This document shows positions 58,429 through 64,000 of a DNA stretch of 64,000 bases, piece by piece. Each line of letters opens with the position of its first letter. Positions within the stretch are counted from its first letter, which is position 1. The notes below the pieces were generated by a model. It searched no databases. It worked only from the letters and a program-made list of their open reading frames with translations, and was not told the origin of the DNA. The DNA comes from Paraplanobispora takensis (GTDB lineage: Bacteria; Actinomycetota; Actinomycetes; Streptosporangiales; Streptosporangiaceae), in the NCBI RefSeq assembly GCF_016863195.1, contig NZ_BOOK01000031.1:124001-188000 (forward strand). The letters are read 5' to 3'. The translations under genes were made by a program, and so were the position numbers.

Positions 58429-59778
58429 ATGGACGTCCCGGGATCGCTGGCCGGATTCACACGGTCCGAACAGCTGCAACGGCGCCTTCACGACCTCGTC
58501 CCGGGTGGGGCGCACACCTACGCGCGGGGCTCCGACCAGTACCCCGAGGGCATGGCCCCGGTGCTGGTCCGCGGCCGGGGAGCCAGGGTCTGGGACGCCG
58601 ACGGGAACTGCTTCGTCGAGTACGGCATGGGCCTGCGCGCCGTCACCCTCGGGCACGCCTACCGGCCGGTCCTGGACGCCGTCCGCGCGGTCCTCGGCGA
58701 CGGGATGAGCTTCACCCGGCCCACCGAGCTGGAACTGGCCGCGGCCGAGGAATTCCTGGCGCTGGTGCCCGCGGCGGACATGGTGAAGTTCGGCAAGAAC
58801 GGCTCCGACGCCACCTCGGCCGCCGTCAGGCTGTCGCGCGCGGCGACGGGCCGGGAACTGGTCGCCGTCTGCGATCAGCCTTTCTTCTCGGCCGACGACT
58901 GGTTCGTCGGCACGCTGGAGATGAACGCGGGGATCCCCGCCGTCGTGCGGGAGCAGACCCTCCGCTTCCGGTTCAACGACCTGGACTCCCTGCGCGGGCT
59001 GTTCGACGCCCACGACGGGCGGATCGCCTGCGTGGTCATGGAGCAGGCGACCGCGCTCACCGAACCGGATCCGGGGTTCCTGCAGGGCGTGCGCGAGCTG
59101 TGCGACCGGCACGGCACGGTGCTCGTCTTCGACGAGATGATCACCGGGTTCCGCTGGGCCGCGGGCGGGGCGCAGGAGGTCTACGGGGTGCGGCCCGACC
59201 TGTCGTGCTGGGGTAAGGCGATCGGCAACGGGTTCCCGATATCCGCGCTGGCCGGGCGCAGGGAGCTCATGGAGCTGGGCGGCCTGCGGACGGAAGCGCC
59301 CCGGGTGTTCCTGATGTCCACCACGAACGGGCCGGAGACGGTGTCCCTGACGGCGTTGCGCGCGGTCATCCGCGCCTACGCGGAGACCGACCCGGTGGGC
59401 GAGATGGAGCGGCGCGGGCGCGAGCTGGCCGAGGGGGTCAACGGCGCGGCCAGGGAACTGGGGGTGGACGCGCACGTGACGGCCGTCGGCAGGCCGTCCT
59501 GCCTGCTGTTCACCACCAAGGACGCCGAGGGCAGGCCCTGCCAGTCCTACCGGACGCTGTTCCTGCAGGAGCTCCTGCGGCGCGGGGTGCTCGGCCAGTC
59601 CTTCGTCGTCTCCGCGGCGCACACCCCGCAGGAGGTCGAGTTCACCGTCGGCGCGGCGCGCGAGGCGATGCTGGTCTACCGCAAGGCGCTGGAGAGGAAG
59701 GGCGTGGACGGGCTGCTGAGGGGCCGGCCGGTCGCCCCGGCCCTGCGGGCCCGCTCGGCTCCGCGCCGCCTGCCCTGA
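58429..59778 (+). CDS. Class III aminotransferase, glutamate-1-semialdehyde aminomutase-like, 449 aa
   Basis: The fold type I PLP enzyme has VPGGAHTYARGSDQYPEGMA and VWDADGNCFVEYGMGLRAVT at the start, KFGKNGSDATSAAVRLSRA in the middle, VFDEMITGFRW (PLP Asp) and the Schiff-base Lys K263 in CWGKAIGNGFPISAL. These features match the GSA-aminomutase subgroup. It has no heme-pathway neighbours, so it is more likely a secondary-metabolite or sugar aminotransferase than the housekeeping HemL. ATG 58429 fits a leaderless transcript. Confidence 0.88.
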   Translation: MDVPGSLAGFTRSEQLQRRLHDLVPGGAHTYARGSDQYPEGMAPVLVRGRGARVWDADGNCFVEYGMGLRAVTLGHAYRPVLDAVRAVLGDGMSFTRPTELELAAAEEFLALVPAADMVKFGKNGSDATSAAVRLSRAATGRELVAVCDQPFFSADDWFVGTLEMNAGIPAVVREQTLRFRFNDLDSLRGLFDAHDGRIACVVMEQATALTEPDPGFLQGVRELCDRHGTVLVFDEMITGFRWAAGGAQEVYGVRPDLSCWGKAIGNGFPISALAGRRELMELGGLRTEAPRVFLMSTTNGPETVSLTALRAVIRAYAETDPVGEMERRGRELAEGVNGAARELGVDAHVTAVGRPSCLLFTTKDAEGRPCQSYRTLFLQELLRRGVLGQSFVVSAAHTPQEVEFTVGAAREAMLVYRKALERKGVDGLLRGRPVAPALRARSAPRRLP

Positions 59779-59849
59779 ATGCCGGCTTCGGACACCCGCC
59801 GGTCCCCACGCCGTCCGCCCTGACCCTGGGTCGGGAGGGCGCCGGCGGT

Positions 59850-59861
59850 TACGATCGGTCC
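59850..59861 (+). promoter_or_regulatory. -10 element of the nuo transcript
   Basis: TACGAT at 59850-59855 lies six bases before GTG 59862 without a ribosome binding site, pointing to a leaderless nuoA message. Confidence 0.4.
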
Positions 59862-60233
59862 GTGGACGAGTATTTCGGTTCGTACGCCGTGGTGGCCGCG
59901 CTCTTCGCGGTCGGGCTCGTCGTGGTCGGGGGCGCCCTGTTCGCCAACCGGATGCTCCGCCCGAGCCGGCCGACCCCCGAGAAGCTGACCACCTACGAGT
60001 GCGGCGTCGACCCGGTCGGCGACGGCTGGGCCCAGTCCCAGGTCCGCTACTACGTCTTCACCTACCTCTACGTGGTGTTCGCGGTCGACGCGGTCTTCCT
60101 GTTCCCCTGGGCGACGATCTTCGCCGCCCCCGGGTTCGGGATGACCACCCTGGTCGAGATGTTCGTCTTCCTGGGGTTCATCGCGCTGGGAATCCTCTAC
60201 GCCTGGCGCAAGCGCGTACTCGCCTGGACCTGA
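59862..60233 (+). CDS. nuoA: NADH-quinone oxidoreductase subunit A homologue, 123 aa
   Basis: Three membrane helices ([58 protein letters not shown]) and the conserved loop [16 protein letters not shown] with QVRYYVF identify NuoA. It is a core membrane subunit beside the quinone site of complex I. GTG 59862 matches the family length. It is the first gene of a run with nuoB, nuoC and nuoH. Confidence 0.95.
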   Translation: MDEYFGSYAVVAALFAVGLVVVGGALFANRMLRPSRPTPEKLTTYECGVDPVGDGWAQSQVRYYVFTYLYVVFAVDAVFLFPWATIFAAPGFGMTTLVEMFVFLGFIALGILYAWRKRVLAWT

Positions 60234-60246
60234 CCTGAGAGGAAGA

Positions 60247-60777
60247 ATGCGGGCTATGGCGGATCTCCCGATGCCCACCGTGGGACCCATCTCGCGACTG
60301 GCGCCCAGACCCATGCGCTTCATCCTCAACTGGGGGCGGCGCTACTCGCTCTGGGCCTTCAACTTCGGCCTGGCCTGCTGCGCGATCGAGTTCATCGCGA
60401 CCTCGGCCAGCAAGCACGACTTCATCAGGTTCGGGGTGATCCCGTTCGCGAACGGCCCCCGGCAGGCCGATCTGATGATCGTCTCGGGCACGGTGACCGA
60501 CAAGATGGCCCCGGCCGTGAAGCGGCTCTACGAGCAGATGCCCGACCCGAAGTACGTGATCTCCTTCGGCGCCTGCTCCAACACCGGCGGGCCGTACTGG
60601 GACTCCTACTGCGTGACCAAGGGCGTCGACCAGATCATCCCGGTGGACGTCTACGTCCCCGGCTGCCCGCCCCGGCCCGAGGCGCTGCTCTACGGCATCA
60701 TGAAGATCCAGGAGAAGATCGCCGCCGAGTCCCTGGGCGAGCGGTACGCCCCGTCCGGGAAGGAGCCGGGCGCGTGA
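60247..60777 (+). CDS. nuoB: NADH-quinone oxidoreductase subunit B homologue, 176 aa
   Basis: All four ligands of cluster N2 are present: C44 and C45 (LACCAIEFI), C110 (FGACSNTGG) and C140 ([12 protein letters not shown]). The N-terminal [15 protein letters not shown] segment is standard. It carries the last cluster before quinone. ATG 60247 has AGAGGA four bases upstream; ATG 60256 is an alternative. The stop overlaps nuoC. Confidence 0.95.
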   Translation: MRAMADLPMPTVGPISRLAPRPMRFILNWGRRYSLWAFNFGLACCAIEFIATSASKHDFIRFGVIPFANGPRQADLMIVSGTVTDKMAPAVKRLYEQMPDPKYVISFGACSNTGGPYWDSYCVTKGVDQIIPVDVYVPGCPPRPEALLYGIMKIQEKIAAESLGERYAPSGKEPGA

Positions 60778-61319
60778 CCCTCCCCGAGGCCCTCACGGAG
60801 CGGTACGGCTCCCGCATCCGGACGTCGGAGACGTTCGGCGACGTCACCGCGGACGTGGCGGCCGGCGACTGGATCGGGGTGCTGGAGGCCGCCAGGGACG
60901 CGGGCTACGCCTTCCTCGACTGGCTGACCGGCGTCGACGACGCTCCGGACGGCTTCCACGTCGTGGCCCACCTCTACGATCCGGCGGCGCGGGCCCGGCT
61001 GCTGGTGCGCACCCACGTGCCGCTCGGCGATCCCCGCCTGCCCACCGCGACCGGCGTGTTCCGCGGGGCGAACTGGCACGAGCGCGAGACCTTCGAGATG
61101 TTCGGCGTGGTCTTCGAGGGCCATCCGAACCTGGTCCCGCTGCTGCTGCCCGAGGGCTTCGAGGGCTTCCCGCTGCGCAAGGACTTCGTGCTGGCCGCCC
61201 GGGTCGCCAAGGCCTGGCCGGGGGCCAAGGAGCCCGGCGAGTCCGACCGCGGGGGCGCGCCGAGCCGCCGCAAGACGCTCCCGCCCGGGGTGCCGGCCGA
61301 CTGGGGACGCGATGGGTGA
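60774..61319 (+). CDS. nuoC: NADH-quinone oxidoreductase subunit C homologue, 181 aa
   Basis: The NuoC/30-kDa core is seen as [56 protein letters not shown] and LRKDFVLA. The length is that of NuoC alone, with no NuoD domain fused. GTG 60774 overlaps the nuoB stop. In complete complex I it forms the peripheral arm with NuoD, which is not in this stretch. Confidence 0.9.
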   Translation: MTLPEALTERYGSRIRTSETFGDVTADVAAGDWIGVLEAARDAGYAFLDWLTGVDDAPDGFHVVAHLYDPAARARLLVRTHVPLGDPRLPTATGVFRGANWHERETFEMFGVVFEGHPNLVPLLLPEGFEGFPLRKDFVLAARVAKAWPGAKEPGESDRGGAPSRRKTLPPGVPADWGRDG

Positions 61320-61372
61320 GCCCGGCCGGGCCGCACCCGGTCGTGTCATGACAGCGCGCGGATGGAGGTGCG

Positions 61373-62326
61373 ATGCCTGAGGTGCTCGACGCCGCCGTGC
61401 GGCTGCTCGCGATCCTGGCGGTCTTCCTGGTGCTGCCGCTGGTCGCCGGGCAGATGGAGCACAAGGCGATGGCCCACATGCAGGCCCGCCTCGGCCCGAT
61501 GTACGCCGGAGGCTTCCACGGATGGGCCCAGCTCATCGCCGACGGGGTCAAGTTCATGCAGAAGGAGGACGTGATCCCGGCCGCCGCCGACCGCCGGGTC
61601 TTCGGCCTCGCCCCCGCCGTCGCGCTGGTGCCGTACCTCGTGGTGATGGTGGTCATCCCGGTCGGTCCCGGCCTGGTCGGGGTGGACCTGGACGCCGGGC
61701 TGTTCTTCGTGCTCGCCGTGATGGGCATCGGAGTGCTCGGCTCGATCATGGCCGGCTGGTCCTCCGGCAACAAGTACTCCCTGATGGGCGGGATGCGCTC
61801 GGCCGCCCAGCTCATGTCCTACGAGCTGCCGCTGGTGCTGGCGGCCTCCAGCGTCGCGATGGCGGCCGGGACGCTCTCCCTGCCGGGCATCGTGGAGGCC
61901 TGGCAGTGGTGGTGGCTGCCCTGGCAGGCGATCGGCGGCGTGGTGTTCTTCACGGCGGGCCTGGCCGAGCTGCGCCGCCCGCCGTTCGACATGCCGATCG
62001 CCGAGTCCGAGATCATCATGGGCCCCATGACGGAGTACACCGGGATCAGGTTCGCCCTGTTCATGCTGGCCGAGTACGCCGGGATCATCGTGCTCTCCGC
62101 GCTCACCGGTGTGCTGTTCCTCGGCGGCTGGCACGGACCCCTGCTGCCCGGGCCCGTGTGGATGCTCATCAAGGTGTTCGCCCTGGTGTTCGTGGTCATC
62201 TGGGTCCGGGTCAGCTATCCCCGCCTGCGCGAGGACCAGCTGCAGAAGCTCGCCTGGGCGGGCCTGGTCCCGCTGGCGCTGGTCCAGCTCGCGCTCACCG
62301 GGGTCGTCAAGGTCCTGACCGGCTGA
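61373..62326 (+). CDS. nuoH: NADH-quinone oxidoreductase subunit H homologue, 317 aa
   Basis: Eight membrane helices and the conserved sequences HMQARLGPMYAGGFHGWAQL, ADGVKFMQKEDVIPAAADR, MRSAAQLMSYELPLVLA and ELRRPPFDMPIAESEII identify NuoH, the subunit that forms much of the quinone channel. The gap from nuoC (53 bp) has no gene, so nuoD is absent at its usual place. The stop is six bases from the convergent kinase stop. Confidence 0.95.
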   Translation: MPEVLDAAVRLLAILAVFLVLPLVAGQMEHKAMAHMQARLGPMYAGGFHGWAQLIADGVKFMQKEDVIPAAADRRVFGLAPAVALVPYLVVMVVIPVGPGLVGVDLDAGLFFVLAVMGIGVLGSIMAGWSSGNKYSLMGGMRSAAQLMSYELPLVLAASSVAMAAGTLSLPGIVEAWQWWWLPWQAIGGVVFFTAGLAELRRPPFDMPIAESEIIMGPMTEYTGIRFALFMLAEYAGIIVLSALTGVLFLGGWHGPLLPGPVWMLIKVFALVFVVIWVRVSYPRLREDQLQKLAWAGLVPLALVQLALTGVVKVLTG

Positions 62327-62332
62327 TCCCCC

Positions 62333-63655
62333 TCACTGCACGATCCGCAGCATGATGTCGGCGGCCGTGGGCCGCCTGGCGGGGTCCTTCTCCAGGCAGG
62401 AGGCGGCCAGCGGGCGCAGCGAGGGCGGCAGCGCCGACAGGTCCGGCTGGTGGTTGAGGACCCGGTTGAGGATGGCGGGGATGGTGTCCGAGCCGAAGGC
62501 GACGCGGCCCGAGGCGGCGAAGATCATGGTGGACGCCCAGCTGAACACGTCGGACTCCGGGCCGACGTGCCCGCCGCCGAGCTGCTCGGGGGACATGTAG
62601 GCCGGGGTGCCCATGACGCTGGAGGTCGCGGTGACCTGGTCGAGGGCGCGGGCGATGCCGAAGTCGATCACCCGGGGGCCGTCGGTGCCGATCAGCACGT
62701 TGGCCGGCTTGAAGTCGCGGTGCACGACCCCCGCCCGGTGGATCGCGGCCAGGGCGCCCGCCGTGGCCAGGGCCAGCCGGGTCAGCCCGTCCTCGTCGCG
62801 GGGCCCGCGGTCGCGCACGAGCTGCTCCAGCGAGGCGCCGTCCACGTACTCGCTGACGACGTAGGCCTGGTCGTCGTTGATGTTCACATCCAGCACCCGG
62901 GCGGTGGAGAAGGTCGCCACCCTGCGGGTCGCCTCGACCTCGCGCAGGAACCGCTCCCTGGCGGCCCGGTTCCCGGTGAAGTGCTCGTGCAGGACCTTGA
63001 TCGCCACCTTCTGCCCCTGCGGGGTGAGGGCCAGGTGGACTGTCCCCTGTCCGCCCCGGCCGATGGTGTCGATCACCCGGTACGGCCCGATCCACTCCTG
63101 GGGCCGCTCGGACTGCCCGAACTGCATGTTCGTACGGGGAGGTTGGTCGCTGTACAGCGTGTTCTTCAGGTAGGGGGGCTGGCTGGGCTGCGGGATGGGG
63201 GTGTACTGCCCGGAGACCGGGCCCGGCGGCGGATACGTGGGCTGGACCGGGGCCGGCTGGGGATAGGACTGCGGGCCGAAGGCGGGCTTCGGGCCGAACG
63301 CGGCCGGTCTCGCGAACACCGCGCCCCGCAGGATCAGAGCGTGGCCGAGCCCGCCGATCCAGTTGCCGAAGAAGCCGAGCACGACCAGGACGTTCAGCCA
63401 TCCCGGGATCAGGTCGGAGTCCCCGTACGTGCCCGCGCCGATGATGAACACGCCCAGCCCCAGGGCGTACACGGCGGTGGCGAAGACGAGGGGCACACTG
63501 CGGAGCCGCTGTGCGGCGTGCCCGATGACGAACGGCGTCCCCAGGCCGCAGGTGAAAACGGGGACCAGGGCCCACACCACACTCCAGCCCACGGTGGACG
63601 ACGAGGGCTGCGGCTGCTGCGGCGGGTACCAGGAGGGGCCGGACTGCTGGGACAT
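62333..63655 (-). CDS. Serine/threonine protein kinase with N-terminal membrane domain, 440 aa
   Basis: Residues 20-115 hold three or four membrane helices (VGWSVVWALVPVFTCGLGTP, LVFATAVYALGLGVFIIGAG, VLVVLGFFGNWIGGLGHALI). A Pro/Tyr-rich linker follows to about 180. The kinase domain is then complete: IGRGGQGTVHLAL, VAIKVL, VVHRDFKPANVLI, VIDFGIARAL and GTPAYMSPEQL. Most actinobacterial Pkn proteins have the kinase first and the membrane helix after it, so the order here is inverted. It lies antisense between nuoH and nuoI. Confidence 0.9.
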   Translation of the reverse strand: MSQQSGPSWYPPQQPQPSSSTVGWSVVWALVPVFTCGLGTPFVIGHAAQRLRSVPLVFATAVYALGLGVFIIGAGTYGDSDLIPGWLNVLVVLGFFGNWIGGLGHALILRGAVFARPAAFGPKPAFGPQSYPQPAPVQPTYPPPGPVSGQYTPIPQPSQPPYLKNTLYSDQPPRTNMQFGQSERPQEWIGPYRVIDTIGRGGQGTVHLALTPQGQKVAIKVLHEHFTGNRAARERFLREVEATRRVATFSTARVLDVNINDDQAYVVSEYVDGASLEQLVRDRGPRDEDGLTRLALATAGALAAIHRAGVVHRDFKPANVLIGTDGPRVIDFGIARALDQVTATSSVMGTPAYMSPEQLGGGHVGPESDVFSWASTMIFAASGRVAFGSDTIPAILNRVLNHQPDLSALPPSLRPLAASCLEKDPARRPTAADIMLRIVQ

Positions 63656-63871
63656 GGCGCGAACAATACGTACATCCGGGAACTCTCGCAGTCCCCTTCC
63701 GGATTGATTTTCGCGACTGAGACGCGGGGAGGCACGATAGTCGAACACACAGACTGTGGATAACGGTTGTGGATAACTTGGCGGGCCTGGGGACGACTTC
63801 TTCCTCAGGTTCCTCGGGTTCCTTCGGACCGCCGCATTCCCGAGCGCCGTGCCGTACGTCATGATGTTGAA
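63656..63871. other. Divergent spacer between kinase and nuoI
   Basis: No gene is supported here. It must hold the kinase promoter (minus) and, unless nuoI is read through from nuoH, a nuoI promoter (plus). An AT-rich patch lies at 63700-63780. Confidence 0.4.
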
Positions 63872-64000
63872 GTGGCGCGGATACCAGGAGTGGGACTGGC
63901 GAAGGGACTGTCCGTCACCCTTCGCCACATGTTGAACAGGTCGGTGACCCAGCAGTACCCGGAGGTGCGGCCCGACCTGCCCCCCCGGAGCCGGGGGGTG
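63872..64000 (+). CDS. nuoI: NADH-quinone oxidoreductase subunit I homologue, 5' part only
   Basis: GTG 63872 opens a frame reading [20 protein letters not shown], then [20 protein letters not shown] and RGV, which is the N-terminal extension typical of actinobacterial NuoI. The frame stays open to the window edge after 43 codons. The two 4Fe-4S motifs expected for NuoI would lie beyond the edge. It shows that the nuo set continues to the right on the plus strand. Confidence 0.8.
   Translation, partial: MARIPGVGLAKGLSVTLRHMLNRSVTQQYPEVRPDLPPRSRGV

Noticed and set aside
58429-59778. Calling the aminotransferase the housekeeping hemL
   Set aside because: There are no heme genes nearby and the GSA-aminomutase group has many non-heme members, so the specific symbol is not supported.
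1-64000. tRNA, rRNA, CRISPR arrays, riboswitches and prophage genes
   Set aside because: I looked for clover-leaf ends, spaced identical repeats and phage structural motifs and saw none that I could support by eye.

Overview
The window is high-GC DNA with GTG starts, four-base start/stop overlaps and many leaderless-looking promoters, which indicates a filamentous actinomycete. The mix of genes (NIT-domain kinase with DUF742 partner, WYL, MocR and HxlR regulators, KorAB beside a partial nuo set, a rhamnose-based polysaccharide locus) fits Streptosporangiaceae such as Streptosporangium or Nonomuraea. That placement is inference. No rRNA, tRNA, CRISPR array, transposase or integrase was recognised.

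Layout. 1-3.1 kb is a decaying patch: an AAA ATPase gene running off the left edge with a frameshift, four palindromic repeats upstream of it, a small unknown gene, a truncated Fic gene fused tail-to-tail to a truncated dihydrofolate-reductase-like remnant, and three separate 15-16 bp tandem duplications. 3.1-24.6 kb is an accessory region of regulator/target pairs (ABM monooxygenase/MocR, HxlR/imine reductase, WYL/two small proteins, EamA/GntR), a penicillin-binding-type serine hydrolase, an FG-GAP protein, a NudK hydrolase, a LysR regulator, a giant secreted M4-M28 double metallopeptidase, two GNAT acetyltransferases, a reduced conservon (sensor kinase plus DUF742 only) and a convergent SWIM/barstar pair.

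24.8-53 kb is an extracellular polysaccharide locus. A polyprenyl-phosphate sugar transferase starts the repeat unit. RmlABDC make dTDP-L-rhamnose. A second block (2OG-type oxygenase, C-methyltransferase, RfbF-like nucleotidyltransferase, PIG-L deacetylase, SDR, DUF4910 protein and an internally duplicated cysteine protein) probably makes and attaches an unusual branched or modified sugar. A Wzx-type flippase, Wzy-type polymerase, two Wzz-like chain-length proteins and four glycosyltransferases assemble the chain. A nucleotide-sugar 6-dehydrogenase, an odd RmlC-like protein, a second oxygenase, an acyltransferase, a beta-helix lipoprotein and an SDR complete it.

53.4-64 kb turns to energy metabolism. 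KorA and KorB (2-oxoacid:ferredoxin oxidoreductase) lie near nuoA-nuoB-nuoC-nuoH and the start of nuoI. No nuoD, E, F or G is visible between them, and a serine/threonine kinase gene of inverted topology lies antisense between nuoH and nuoI. The context suggests a ferredoxin-fed complex-I-like enzyme supplied by KorAB. A polysaccharide deacetylase with an altered catalytic motif and a GSA-type aminotransferase lie between the two blocks.

The best candidates for something undescribed are the 29.8-36.8 kb modified-sugar block with its duplicated cysteine protein, and the split EFG-less nuo/Kor arrangement.
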